Source: Tissierellales bacterium (GTDB lineage: Bacteria; Bacillota; Clostridia; Tissierellales; Sedimentibacteraceae). Taken from it: a DNA stretch of 64,000 bases. Of this stretch, positions 29,917 to 39,913 are shown one piece after another (the first letter of the stretch is position 1; each line of letters starts with the position of its first letter). Location: assembly GCA_018433765.1 (NCBI GenBank), contig JAHDQO010000013.1:248001-312000 (forward strand), given 5' to 3'. Below the pieces are notes generated by a model, which did not search any database, was not told where the DNA came from, and saw only the letters and a program-made list of their open reading frames with translations. The position numbers and the translations under genes were made by a program.

Positions 29917-30023
29917 TGAATAAATGTTTAACAGCAGTTTTAATATTAAAATGGATATTGAATATTGTTATACAGTGGAATATAATGGTACATAAAATAA
30001 AACAATAAACGAGGCGAGAAAAT

Positions 30024-30644
30024 ATGGACTATAAAACTAAAGTTATTAAAAAAGAACAGTTAAAGGTTGATAAATGGTCAGGGGGTACTACTACTCAGCT
30101 TGCTATTTATCCAGAGGATTCAGAGTATAGTAATAGAAATTTTATGTGGAGGATAAGCTCTGCAAAGGTAGAACTAGAGGAATCAAAATTCACTTCATTA
30201 CCTGGAATAGACAGAATTATTATGATAATAAAAGGTGAATTAAAGCTTGAACACGAAGGCCATTATAAAAAAAGACTTATGCCATTCCAACAAGACACTT
30301 TTAAAGGTGATTGGAAAACTAGAAGTTATGGAAAAGTTACTGATTTCAATTTAATGACATCTAAAAATTGTTACGGTGATGTAGAAGCGTTATTTTTCAA
30401 TAGTGAAGAAAAGAAAGATATTGTGTTTAGTAATAATGATAATAAGCATACAAAGATAACTCTAGCTGTTTATAATGTAGATGGTGTTTTTGAAATAAAT
30501 ATAAGTAATGAGGAAAATATCAATATAGAAGCAGGAGACGTTGTTTTGATCTCAGTTAATAATTTTAAGATTCCAAATATAGTAATAAGTAATAAAGATA
30601 ATAAGGAGTCTATAATAATAAGTTCGTGCATATATCATGATTAA
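30024..30644 (+). CDS. HutD/Ves-family cupin protein
   Basis: Cytoplasmic protein of 206 residues. Seen: the family pattern KVDKWSGGTTTQLAIYPED and FMWRISSAKVE followed by FTSLPGIDRIIMIIKGELKL, a double-cupin fold as in HutD (histidine-degradation linked) and E. coli Ves (cold-induced). No hut genes are in the window, so a link to histidine use is open. ATG with GAGGCG upstream; closed by a strong terminator. Confidence 0.85.
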   Translation: MDYKTKVIKKEQLKVDKWSGGTTTQLAIYPEDSEYSNRNFMWRISSAKVELEESKFTSLPGIDRIIMIIKGELKLEHEGHYKKRLMPFQQDTFKGDWKTRSYGKVTDFNLMTSKNCYGDVEALFFNSEEKKDIVFSNNDNKHTKITLAVYNVDGVFEINISNEENINIEAGDVVLISVNNFKIPNIVISNKDNKESIIISSCIYHD

Positions 30645-30655
30645 TATAAAAGTAA

Positions 30656-30687
30656 AAATATCTCGATTTAGATCGAGATATTTTTTT
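30656..30687 (+). terminator. Rho-independent terminator after the HutD/Ves gene
   Basis: Perfect 12-bp stem AAATATCTCGAT (30656-30667) with ATCGAGATATTT (30672-30683), 4-base loop, T run. Confidence 0.93.
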
Positions 30688-30691
30688 ATAG

Positions 30692-30933
30692 TTATAAATT
30701 TTTACAAGCTTTTTCGAGGTTATGCAAAATTTTTTCTATATGAGACCTTTGTTTTGCTAAATTAAAATGCATAAATCCTTTACCAGATTCACCGAATATA
30801 TCTCCGCTGTCTAAAACGACTTTAACAACTTGTATGAAAAAATCTTTTAGTTCATCAACGCTCATACCTAATTTACGACAATCGAGCCATAGTAAATATG
30901 TTCCTTCTAGCTTTAGTTGCTTTTACTATCTTC
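30692..30933 (-). pseudogene. C-terminal fragment of a MalY/PatB-type aminotransferase
   Basis: Minus-strand translation gives LEGTYLLWLDCRKLGMSVDE...FIQVVKVVLDSGDIFGESGKGFMHFNLAKQRSHIEKIL, ending with a stop at 30692-30694. This lines up with the last quarter of the intact enzyme at 42170-43348 (ATYLMWLDCSGLGLES...LDCGRWFGKSGDKFMRINFASPRSMLE). The frame meets a TAA just upstream (near 30930) and nothing homologous precedes it, so about three quarters of the gene are gone. A remnant of a second PLP enzyme gene. Confidence 0.85.
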
Positions 30934-31035
30934 ATAAACCTGTTAAAACAAATAAACTTAAATAATAATAATATAGTATATTAACTATACTGTTGTTAAG
31001 CATATTTTCTACTGTTATATATAGTATTTTATATC

Positions 31036-31070
31036 AAAAATCCCACGTAATATTTAAATTACAAGGGATT
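31036..31070 (-). terminator. Terminator of the MarR gene
   Basis: On the minus strand AATCCC..GTAAT pairs with ATTAC..GGGATT (31039-31070), followed by TTTTT. It lies 23 bases past the MarR stop. Confidence 0.75.
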
Positions 31071-31092
31071 ATGTGGTTTATTCGTTATTCTT

Positions 31093-31560
31093 TTACATAT
31101 AATCAATAGTTTTTGCGATAGCGTTCCTAATATCATTGTTCATGGTTATAAATGTTTGTAAATCATCCTCATTATATTGGCTTAGTATATTCAATATACT
31201 TGTATATTCTGCAGTATCAAGTTTTTCGTGAAATTCATATACAATTTTACCAGCTTCAGTTAATCGAAGTAATTTTCTACGGCTATCTTTAGGATCGGTA
31301 ATTCTATATATTAAACCCTTTAATTCAAGTTTTTCGAGCATTTGAGAAACTGCAGCTTTAGTCCTGTTTGTTTTATCAGAGATTATTTTTGCTGTGACAT
31401 TGTCAGATTTACCAATTCTGTTAATTATATGGGCTTCAGCAACTCTTATTTTATGTTGAGTTCCGTATTGTCTGGGTGTTGAATAATAGTTAGATAGTAG
31501 CTTAACTGTCGAATATAACGAGTCTATTAATTCTTCAAATATTACATATCTTTTCTTCAT
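31093..31560 (-). CDS. MarR-family transcriptional regulator
   Basis: Winged-helix regulator of 155 residues. Seen: AEAHIINRIGKSDNVTAKIISDKTNRTKAAVSQMLEKLELKGLIYRITDPKDSRRKLLRLTEAG, the MarR recognition helix and wing. Divergent from blaI across 200 bases. Its promoter is TAGACA (31636-31641), 17 bp, TATAAT (31613-31618) on the minus strand, and the inverted words TAGACAA/TTGTCTA at 31591-31597 and 31635-31641 could be its own operator. No obvious target besides itself. Confidence 0.88.
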   Translation of the reverse strand: MKKRYVIFEELIDSLYSTVKLLSNYYSTPRQYGTQHKIRVAEAHIINRIGKSDNVTAKIISDKTNRTKAAVSQMLEKLELKGLIYRITDPKDSRRKLLRLTEAGKIVYEFHEKLDTAEYTSILNILSQYNEDDLQTFITMNNDIRNAIAKTIDYM

Positions 31561-31684
31561 CTACGTATTGACTCCTCCATATAAAATAATAGACAATTTT
31601 TATATATATTACATTATAGAGTAAAATTATTACCTTGTCTACTAAATAGATTGTAAAATTTTTGAACTAAAAAGCAATAATCTA

Positions 31685-31733
31685 TTGACAAATGTAATTG
31701 AATATTATATTATTACAATAACAATTGTCATTG
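31685..31733 (+). promoter_or_regulatory. Promoter and probable BlaI operator
   Basis: -35 TTGACA (31685-31690), 17-bp spacer, -10 TATTAT (31708-31713). Three bases downstream is an 18-bp imperfect palindrome CAATAACAATTGTCATTG (31716-31733) that would place a repressor on the transcription start. TGTAAT/ATTACA words flank the -10 (31693-31716), resembling the TACA/TGTA halves of BlaI sites. Confidence 0.65.
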
Positions 31734-31760
31734 AATATAGTACTTTAAAAGGAGTTGATG

Positions 31761-32162
31761 ATGTTCGTGAATAAAAATAATAGGATACAAAGACTGCCAG
31801 ATAGTGAACTTGATATAATGCTTGTGCTGTGGGATGCAGAAGAACCCTTAAGTAAAAGGGAAATTACTAAACTATTGAAAGAAAAAAAGAATTGGAGTAT
31901 ATCAACAGTTCAGGTTCTTCTAACTCGTCTTGTAGAAAGGGGGTATGTAGAAATAGTAAAACAAAAGCGGTTCAATTTTTATAAAGCAATTATACGTGAA
32001 GATATATATAGAAAAAATGAAACACAGTCTTTTATTGAACGTATACACGGTAATTCTTATAAAAAACTAATTGCAACTTTAGTTGAAAGTAAAACAATAG
32101 ATGGAAATGATATAGATGAAATAGTAGATATTATAAAAAAAGCTAGTGTAAAGGAAAAATGA
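31761..32162 (+). CDS. BlaI/MecI-family repressor
   Basis: Penicillinase-repressor family protein of about 133 residues: winged helix with ELDIMLVLWDAEEPLSKREITKLLKEKKNWSISTVQVLLTRLVERGYV. Family members dimerise on TACA/TGTA-type palindromes and are cleaved after activation of the neighbouring M56 protease. In-frame TTG 31755 and ATG 31758 lie within or too near AAGGAG, so ATG 31761 is preferred. One base separates it from the M56 gene. No beta-lactamase or mecA lies next to it, so the regulon is likely different (cell-wall stress or protein quality). Confidence 0.9.
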   Translation: MFVNKNNRIQRLPDSELDIMLVLWDAEEPLSKREITKLLKEKKNWSISTVQVLLTRLVERGYVEIVKQKRFNFYKAIIREDIYRKNETQSFIERIHGNSYKKLIATLVESKTIDGNDIDEIVDIIKKASVKEK

Positions 32163-32163
32163 A

Positions 32164-33783
32164 ATGGAAATAATAAATGATATTTTCTTGAATTTTGTAA
32201 ATATATCTATAAAAATATCAGTTATTTTATTAGTACTGTTAATATTTTTAAAAACATTTGATAAAAAATATACTTCTAAATTTAAGTATGTAATGTGGTT
32301 AATTATATCAATAAGACTTGCTTTACCCTTTAATATCACTATACAATCACCTATTGCAAACTTAGCTTTGCCACAGCAAAGTTTGCAAAATTCTATCAAC
32401 ACTAATCAGGCAATTGTTAATTCAGAAGAAATCCTTCAAACTACTATACAAATGGGTAAAACTATTAATATGATAAATATCATATCTCTAGTATGGCTTA
32501 TAGTAGTAGTTTTATTTATAGGAGTTTACATAAGTTCATATTTAATTAAAAAGAAAAAACTTAAACGCTGGTACAGACCGATATTATCAAAAAATATAAG
32601 GCAGATTCTTGATGACCTGTGCTGTGAGCTTAATATTAGGAGAAAAATAAAGATTTTCAAATGTGCAGAAGTAAAGAGTCCTATGCTTATTGGATTCATT
32701 AAGCCTAAGATTCTACTACCTGCTAGTGATTTTAGCGATAATGAGCTTGAATTAATTATTCATCATGAGCTAATTCACTATAAAAAGCATGATATTTGGT
32801 TTAAACTTTTACTTTTAATAGTAAATGCACTTCATTGGTTTAATCCAATTGTGTATATTATGGTTAAGCAAGCTAACTTTGATATTGAATTAGCTTGTGA
32901 CGAAAAACTACTACAGAATAGCAGTATAAGAGAAAAGCAAAATTACAGCAAGATAATTTTAAAACTAGTAAGTCAAAAACCAGATATAGGTATTGTATTT
33001 TATACAAATTTTTATGGGGGTGTTAAAGGAATGAAAAAGAGATTTGAAAGAATAATGGATACAAAAAAGAAAAGTAGAGGTATACTGATTTTATCCTTTA
33101 TATTGGTAATGTCTGCTTTTTCAAGTGTTATATTTGCATATAATAATCAAGGAGTAATTGAAGAAAATTTTGTAAAAGTTGATGAAGGCAAACAAAACCA
33201 AACAAATGAAGAATATAAAATTTATGAGGAGTATGGGTTGACTTATGATAAAGAGAAAGATGCATACTTTTATAAGGAAGTTAAAGTTAGAAATTTTTAT
33301 GATTATTTAAGTGATGGTACTTTTGAAAATAGCTTTCGCTATTACGATGGTAAAGTAGATTTATATGCAACACGAAATAATAAAGATGAACTAACAGGAA
33401 TAAGAACTGCAACAGAAGAAGAATCTAAAAGGATAACAGAAAAAATAGAACAGAATGTCTTATCTGGTATATCTGGTATAGTTGAAAATTGCAACGACAA
33501 ACAAGATTTTAGTGGAGAAACAGTAGAAAAATTTTCTGGTGAAGATACATCATTAAAAGATTATATTGGAAAGGGTAACATTACTTTTAACAAAATAGAA
33601 AATAAGTACTATTTTGGAGATAAAAGAATAGCTTGCTTTTATGATGAGGGATACAAAACATTAATTTCAACAGATATTAGAAAAGGAGATGTAATTTTAA
33701 AAGTTATAAGAAATTCTAAAGATGAAATTGATAGCATTGTAGAAATTAATAAAGAAGAGTTCAAGAAATTAATCAAAAACTGA
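32164..33783 (+). CDS. BlaR1/MecR1-like M56 metallopeptidase with non-penicillin-binding sensor domain
   Basis: Membrane antirepressor protease of 539 residues. N-terminal membrane segments (residues about 10-60 and 105-128), zinc-site HELIH at 201-205 with the third ligand in ELACDEKLL, and a last membrane helix near 308-330 (RGILILSFILVMSAFSSVIFAY). After it come about 205 extracellular residues that are not the penicillin-binding domain of BlaR1: no SxxK-KTG set is present. Instead two related units are seen, YDKEKDAYFYKEVKVRNFYD and IENKYYFGDKRIACFYD, each followed by a strand ending in RNNKDELTGI or RNSKDEIDSI. It probably senses a different signal. Confidence 0.87.
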   Translation: MEIINDIFLNFVNISIKISVILLVLLIFLKTFDKKYTSKFKYVMWLIISIRLALPFNITIQSPIANLALPQQSLQNSINTNQAIVNSEEILQTTIQMGKTINMINIISLVWLIVVVLFIGVYISSYLIKKKKLKRWYRPILSKNIRQILDDLCCELNIRRKIKIFKCAEVKSPMLIGFIKPKILLPASDFSDNELELIIHHELIHYKKHDIWFKLLLLIVNALHWFNPIVYIMVKQANFDIELACDEKLLQNSSIREKQNYSKIILKLVSQKPDIGIVFYTNFYGGVKGMKKRFERIMDTKKKSRGILILSFILVMSAFSSVIFAYNNQGVIEENFVKVDEGKQNQTNEEYKIYEEYGLTYDKEKDAYFYKEVKVRNFYDYLSDGTFENSFRYYDGKVDLYATRNNKDELTGIRTATEEESKRITEKIEQNVLSGISGIVENCNDKQDFSGETVEKFSGEDTSLKDYIGKGNITFNKIENKYYFGDKRIACFYDEGYKTLISTDIRKGDVILKVIRNSKDEIDSIVEINKEEFKKLIKN

Positions 33784-33807
33784 AAATATTTTTAATTATA
33801 ATTCGTA

Positions 33808-33942
33808 TTTACTATTTTCTGCATTTAATGTATAATATAGTTAAGATGAATAGAATAATTGATTTAAATTACGGATAGAGAGATGGAGAGCCGTATTAAT
33901 TATTCATATTGTATTATATGACTAGTTAATTACGGTTTTTTA
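33808..33942 (+). promoter_or_regulatory. Promoter and GlpP-type antitermination leader before glpP
   Basis: -35 TTTACT (33808-33813), 17 bp, -10 TATAAT (33831-33836). The leader holds an upstream hairpin ACGG (33871-33874) with CCGT (33891-33894) around a purine-rich loop TAGAGAGATGGAGAG, and a terminator whose 5' side CCGTATTAA reuses the same CCGT and pairs with TTAATTACGG (33926-33935) before TTTTTT. The two hairpins exclude each other. A copy of the motif stands before the G3P dehydrogenase gene. GlpP plus glycerol-3-phosphate is expected to favour read-through. Confidence 0.75.
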
Positions 33943-34072
33943 TATTTTTAGGAAGTTATCTTCCTAGTATATAAAAAATGAGGACTGCAATAGTCAGAAG
34001 GTCAATATTATTTAAAAAATTAAGAAATATTTTGATATAATATTAATATAAGATTAAATGAGGTGATGAGAA

Positions 34073-34639
34073 TTGAAAGATAAATTTTTAGAAAAAGTAT
34101 ATCTAAATCCAATAATAGCAGCGGTTAATGACATTAGTATGCTAGATAAGGCATTGAAATCACCATGTGAAGTTATTTTTTTATTAACAGGGAGTATTTT
34201 TAATTTACAAGATATAGTTGAAAAAGTTAGATTAAAGGATAAAAATGTATATATACATATAGATTTACTTGACGGTTTTTCAAGAGATGTTACAGCTTTA
34301 AGATATATATGTGAAAACGTTAAACCTGACGGAATAATTACTACAAAATCAAATTTAATTAAACACGCAAAAGAATTGAATATGTTTACTATACAAAGAC
34401 TTTTTATGCTTGATTCATTATCACTACAGTCAGGAGTAAAATCTATAAGAGTTACTAGACCAGATGCTGTTGAAATCTTACCAGGTATAATGGGAAAAGT
34501 AATAAAGTTTATCCATGAAGAAACAAAAAAACCTATTATAGCAGGAGGGTTAATAGAAGACAAGGAAGATGTTATCAGTAGCCTTAAATCAGGTGCTGTT
34601 GGTATTTCAACTAGCAATGCAGAAATTTGGTATATGTAA
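34073..34639 (+). CDS. glpP: Glycerol-3-phosphate-responsive antiterminator
   Basis: RNA-binding antiterminator of 188 residues with a TIM-barrel-like fold. Seen: NPIIAAVNDISMLDKALKSPCEVIFLLTGSI, HIDLLDGFSRD, the IITTKSNLIKHAKEL and IIAGGLIEDKEDVISSLKSGAVGISTS segments, all typical of GlpP. TTG start at 34073 with GAGGTGAT. First gene of the glp cluster and itself behind a GlpP-type leader, so it should be autoregulated. Confidence 0.93.
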   Translation: MKDKFLEKVYLNPIIAAVNDISMLDKALKSPCEVIFLLTGSIFNLQDIVEKVRLKDKNVYIHIDLLDGFSRDVTALRYICENVKPDGIITTKSNLIKHAKELNMFTIQRLFMLDSLSLQSGVKSIRVTRPDAVEILPGIMGKVIKFIHEETKKPIIAGGLIEDKEDVISSLKSGAVGISTSNAEIWYM

Positions 34640-36166
<1,527 letters not shown>

Positions 36167-36173
36167 AAAATAC

Positions 36174-36286
36174 TTTAAATAATTCCAAAATGATGATATA
36201 ATGTAAATAACTTAATATTTGGCTGAGAATTAGAGAGCCGCACATTTTACCTATGTAATGATGGGTAGATTTGTGTGGTTTTTTTA
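36174..36286 (+). promoter_or_regulatory. Promoter and second GlpP-type antitermination leader, before the G3P dehydrogenase gene
   Basis: -35 TTTAAA (36174-36179), 17 bp, -10 TATAAT (36197-36202). Hairpin GGCT (36221-36224) with AGCC (36236-36239) encloses GAGAATTAGAG, closely matching the purine-rich loop before glpP. The terminator CCGCACA (36238-36244) with TGTGTGG (36272-36278) plus T run begins within the first hairpin, so the two compete. Confidence 0.78.
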
Positions 36287-36307
36287 TTTGAAAGGAAGGT
36301 TGTAAAA

Positions 36308-37735
36308 ATGTATGATATAGCAATTATAGGAGCAGGAGTTATTGGAACTTTTATTGCTAGAGAATTGTCAAGATATAAATTAAACATTGTTTTAATAGAA
36401 AAAGATAATGATGTTTCAAATGGCACAACAAAAGCAAACAGCGGGATTATACATGCTGGATACGATGCGGTGCCTGGAACATTAAAGGCAAAATTAAATG
36501 CTTTAGGTAATCCTATGTTTGATAAAGTGTGTGAGGAACTAGATGTCCCATTAGAAAGGATTGGTTCTTTGGTTATTGCTTCAAATAAAGAAGAAATGAA
36601 AGCTATTAAAAAACTTTATCAAAGGGGTATAGTTAATGGAGTGCCTGATATAAAAATTATAGATAAGAATGAAGTTAGAGAGTTAGAATCAAATATAAAT
36701 AATAATGTAGTTGGTGCATTATACTCAAAAACTTGCAAAATTATAGGACCATTCGAACTAGCAATAGCTTTAGCTGAAAATGCAGTTGAAAATGGAGCAG
36801 AATTATTTCTAAACAGTAAGGTAAAGTCAATTGATAAAATAGATAAAGGTTATAGGATTAATATGAGTGATAAATCTTTAGTTACAAAATGTGTAATTAA
36901 TTGTGCAGGTGTATATGCAGATGAAATAAATAATATGGTAGCTTCACCAAGTTTTAAAATCAATCCAAGACGAGGTCAGTATTTTATACTTGATAAAAGT
37001 GCAGGAACACTAATTAATTCAGTAGTATTTCAGTGTCCGACTAAGCTTGGCAAAGGAGTTCTTGTAACAAAAACTGTACATGGAAATTTGCTTATAGGAC
37101 CAGATGCAGAAGATGTAGAGGATAAAGAAAATAACCAAACTACTGCTGAAAGATTAGAGTTAATAAAAAAGGAATCAAAGAAGACTTCAGAAATGATTCC
37201 ATTTAACAAAGTTATAACTTCGTTTTCAGGACTGAGGGCTTGTGGAGATACAGGAGATTTTATTATAGAAGAGTCAAAGGAAGCAGAGAAATTTATAAAT
37301 GTAGCAGCAATAGAGTCCCCCGGACTATCAGCATCACCTGCTATTGCTGAATATGTTGTTCAGAAAGTAAAAAATATTTTTGCTGAACTTCAAAATAAAG
37401 AAGACTTTAATCCTAGAAGAAAAAAAGTTATAAGGTTTATGGAATTAAGCGATGAAGAAAAAACAAAACTTATAAAAGAAGATTCGACATATGGAAGGAT
37501 AATCTGTAGATGTGAAAATATTACTGAAGGTGAGATTATAGATTGTATTCATAGGAAAGCAGGAGCATCTACAGTTGATGGTGTCAAGAGAAGATGCAGA
37601 CCCGGTATGGGAAGGTGTCAAGGTGGATTTTGCGGATCTAAAGTAGTAGAAATTTTAGCTAGAGAGCTAAAAAAGAAACCACAAGATATAGTAAAAGAAA
37701 GCAAAAAATCCTATATATTAACTGGAACAAATTAA
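36308..37735 (+). CDS. glpA: FAD-dependent glycerol-3-phosphate dehydrogenase with C-terminal BFD-like [2Fe-2S] domain
   Basis: Oxidises glycerol-3-phosphate to dihydroxyacetone phosphate. About 475 residues: FAD-binding MYDIAIIGAGVIGTFIARELS, DAO-type core with TKANSGIIHAGYDA, NPRRGQYFILDK and GLRACGDTGDFIIEES, and a C-terminal cysteine domain GRIICRCENITEGEI...KRRCRPGMGRCQGGFC that should hold an iron-sulfur cluster. A longer frame from 36275 would start inside the terminator; ATG 36308 follows AAAGGAAGG with good spacing. With the next two genes it matches the three-gene arrangement found in Thermotoga and many clostridia. Confidence 0.9.
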   Translation: MYDIAIIGAGVIGTFIARELSRYKLNIVLIEKDNDVSNGTTKANSGIIHAGYDAVPGTLKAKLNALGNPMFDKVCEELDVPLERIGSLVIASNKEEMKAIKKLYQRGIVNGVPDIKIIDKNEVRELESNINNNVVGALYSKTCKIIGPFELAIALAENAVENGAELFLNSKVKSIDKIDKGYRINMSDKSLVTKCVINCAGVYADEINNMVASPSFKINPRRGQYFILDKSAGTLINSVVFQCPTKLGKGVLVTKTVHGNLLIGPDAEDVEDKENNQTTAERLELIKKESKKTSEMIPFNKVITSFSGLRACGDTGDFIIEESKEAEKFINVAAIESPGLSASPAIAEYVVQKVKNIFAELQNKEDFNPRRKKVIRFMELSDEEKTKLIKEDSTYGRIICRCENITEGEIIDCIHRKAGASTVDGVKRRCRPGMGRCQGGFCGSKVVEILARELKKKPQDIVKESKKSYILTGTN

Positions 37736-38176
37736 GATAATAGTTAAAAGTGAAAAGATAAAAGTTATGGAAGTTTTATTAACATAAAACAAAATATATT
37801 TAATCTAAAAAATAAATTTACGAATTATTATGAGTAAATTAACCATTAATTATAAACTATCAATTGTCAACTATCAACTATAAAAAAAGGTGTGAAGCAC
37901 AATCAGTGTCATTCCGTGTATTTCCGTGTATTTCCGTGGCTAAAAAAAAATTTATGAAGTATGAGTAAATTAACCATTAATTATTAATTATACACTATCA
38001 ACTATCAACTATAAAAGTGCGAAGCACAATTCAGTGTCATTTCGTGTATTTCCGTGGTAAGAAAAAAGATTTACGAAGTATGAGTAAATTGACCATGTTA
38101 CTCGTTATTCATTACTAGTTTTTCGTTTTAGAGTATGCGAAGCACAATTCAGTATTTTTCCGTGGTTAATATTTTA
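37736..38176. repeat. Long repeat block with three tandem tail modules
   Basis: Fills the 457-base gap inside the glp cluster. It begins with an AAAAGTG/GATAAAA arm and hairpin GTTTTATTAACATAAAAC (37773-37790). Then three modules follow, starting near 37817, 37949 and 38069. Each has TTTAYGAAGTATGAGTAAA (a TTTAC/GTAAA hairpin; the first copy reads ATTATTATG), an arm (AACTATC heptamers in modules 1 and 2; TTACTCGTTATTC in module 3), then GTGYGAAGCAC with CAATTCAGTGTC, then a CCGTGTATTTCCGTG arm. The dinucleotide content differs sharply from the coding neighbours. No ORF. Confidence 0.8.
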
Positions 38177-38192
38177 TGAAAGGGTTGTTATT

Positions 38193-39458
38193 ATGATACA
38201 GTATGAAATTGTTGTTATAGGTGGAGGGCCGGCAGGATTGGCTGCTGCGGTGGAAGCAAAGAAAAATGGTATTAATAATATATTAGTAATAGAAAGAGAT
38301 AAAGAATTAGGAGGTATACTCAATCAGTGTATACACAATGGGTTTGGTCTACATGTTTTTAAGGAAGAACTTACAGGACCAGAATATGCTGAAAGGTTTA
38401 TTGATGAGTTAAAAAACATGGGCATAGAATATAAAACTGATACAATGGTTCTTAATATAGATGATGAAAAAAATATAAAAGTACTTAATTCAACTGAGGG
38501 GCTATTGGAAATTAAGGCAAAAGCAGTGGTTTTATCTATGGGTTGTAGAGAAAGAACTAGAGGAGCAATAAGTATACCTGGATATAGACCAGCTGGAGTA
38601 TTTACTGCAGGAGCGGCACAAAGATATATCAATATAGAAGGATATATGGTTGGTAAAAGGGTAATAATACTTGGCTCTGGAGACATAGGACTTATTATGG
38701 CAAGGAGATTGACGTTGGAAGGTGCAGAGGTACTTGCAGTTGTTGAGGTGCTTCCTTTTTCGGGCGGACTTACAAGAAATATAGTACAATGTCTAGATGA
38801 TTTTAATATACCTCTTTTATTAAGTCATACAGTTACAAAGATTGAAGGCAAGGACAGAGTTAAAGGAGTAGTAATATCTAAAGTAGATGATAATAGGAGA
38901 CCTATACCTGAAACTGAGAAACATTTTAATTGCGATACATTGCTTTTGTCGGTAGGATTGATTCCTGAAAATGAACTTTCAGAAAAGGCAGGTATTGAAA
39001 TTGACCCTATAACTAATGGACCTATAGTAAATGAATCAATGGAAACAAATATTAGGGGTGTATTTGCTTGTGGAAATGTTGTTCATGTTCACGATCTTGT
39101 TGATTATGTAACAGAAGAGAGCAGCACAGCAGGAAAAAATGCAGCAAGGTATGTAAAAAACGAATTAATAAAAGATGCAGAACCAATTAAAACAAAACCG
39201 CTAAATGGTATAAGGTATATAGTACCTCATACAGTTAGAGTAGAAAATCTAGAAGACAGCCTAGACATGTTGATGAGAGTAGACAATGTATACAAAAATG
39301 CTAAATTAATTATTAAAGCTGATAAAAATATAATAAAGAAAGTTAATAAAAATCATTTAGCACCCGGTGAAATGGAGAGGATTAAAATTAAATTAAGTGA
39401 ATTGAAGAACAAAAAAATATTTGATATTTCAGTAGAAGTTGAAAGAGAGGACGCATAA
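38193..39458 (+). CDS. NAD(P)/FAD-dependent oxidoreductase partner of G3P dehydrogenase
   Basis: Pyridine nucleotide-disulfide-type flavoprotein of 421 residues. Seen: VVIGGGPAGLAAAVEAKKNG for FAD, LGGILNQCIHNGFGL, GCRERTRGAISIPGYRPAGVFTAGAAQ, the second Rossmann VIILGSGDIGLIMARR for NAD, and FACGNVVHVHDLVDYVTEES. The order glpA-oxidoreductase-DUF1667 suggests electrons pass from glycerol-3-phosphate through this protein to NAD or a carrier. ATG with AAAGGG. The 3' end lies 2 bases from the next gene. Confidence 0.87.
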   Translation: MIQYEIVVIGGGPAGLAAAVEAKKNGINNILVIERDKELGGILNQCIHNGFGLHVFKEELTGPEYAERFIDELKNMGIEYKTDTMVLNIDDEKNIKVLNSTEGLLEIKAKAVVLSMGCRERTRGAISIPGYRPAGVFTAGAAQRYINIEGYMVGKRVIILGSGDIGLIMARRLTLEGAEVLAVVEVLPFSGGLTRNIVQCLDDFNIPLLLSHTVTKIEGKDRVKGVVISKVDDNRRPIPETEKHFNCDTLLLSVGLIPENELSEKAGIEIDPITNGPIVNESMETNIRGVFACGNVVHVHDLVDYVTEESSTAGKNAARYVKNELIKDAEPIKTKPLNGIRYIVPHTVRVENLEDSLDMLMRVDNVYKNAKLIIKADKNIIKKVNKNHLAPGEMERIKIKLSELKNKKIFDISVEVEREDA

Positions 39459-39460
39459 CA

Positions 39461-39826
39461 ATGGATAAAAAAGAACTAGTTTGTATTGTTTGCCCTAAAG
39501 GATGTAGATTAACTGTAATAGAAGATAAAGGATCAGAGTCAGGATATAGAGTTGAAGGAAACACTTGTCCAAGAGGAGAAAAATATGGTATAAAAGAGTT
39601 CGTTAATCCAACTAGGATAGTGACTTCAACTGTTAAATTAAAAAATAAGTATCACAAAAGGCTTCCTGTTAGGACTAATGGAGGTATACCAAAAGAAAGG
39701 ATTTTTGACTGTATGAGTATAATAAAATCTATAGAGATAGAGCATAAAGTTGAGGTTGGTCAAATTATAGTTAAAAATATTTTAGGAGTTGGAGTAGATT
39801 TAATAGCTACAAGAAGTATAGAATAA
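39461..39826 (+). CDS. DUF1667 iron-sulfur protein of the glp cluster
   Basis: Small protein of 121 residues with CIVCPKGCRLTV (CxxCxxxC) near the N-terminus and a further NTCPRGEKYG cysteine, a ferredoxin-like cluster site. The C-terminal half holds PTRIVTSTVKLKN and RLPVRTNGGIPKE, hallmarks of DUF1667. Two bases downstream of the oxidoreductase, so certainly co-transcribed. Its likely role is electron transfer; the acceptor is unknown. Confidence 0.88.
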   Translation: MDKKELVCIVCPKGCRLTVIEDKGSESGYRVEGNTCPRGEKYGIKEFVNPTRIVTSTVKLKNKYHKRLPVRTNGGIPKERIFDCMSIIKSIEIEHKVEVGQIIVKNILGVGVDLIATRSIE

Positions 39827-39913
39827 TGATTATAGTATAATAAGTTTTTATTGTTTGATTTATTATTTGAGTTATAATAAAAGAACTAATAAATATAAAT
39901 CGAGGAAGTCATT

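Noticed and set aside
36275-36307. Upstream start for the G3P dehydrogenase
   Set aside because: That start lies inside the leader terminator, whereas ATG 36308 has a well-spaced AAAGGAAGG.
37736-38176. Possible CRISPR or IS remnant in the glp cluster
   Set aside because: The recurring units are 120-130 bases with internal hairpins shared with other gaps; no transposase or cas fragment could be translated.
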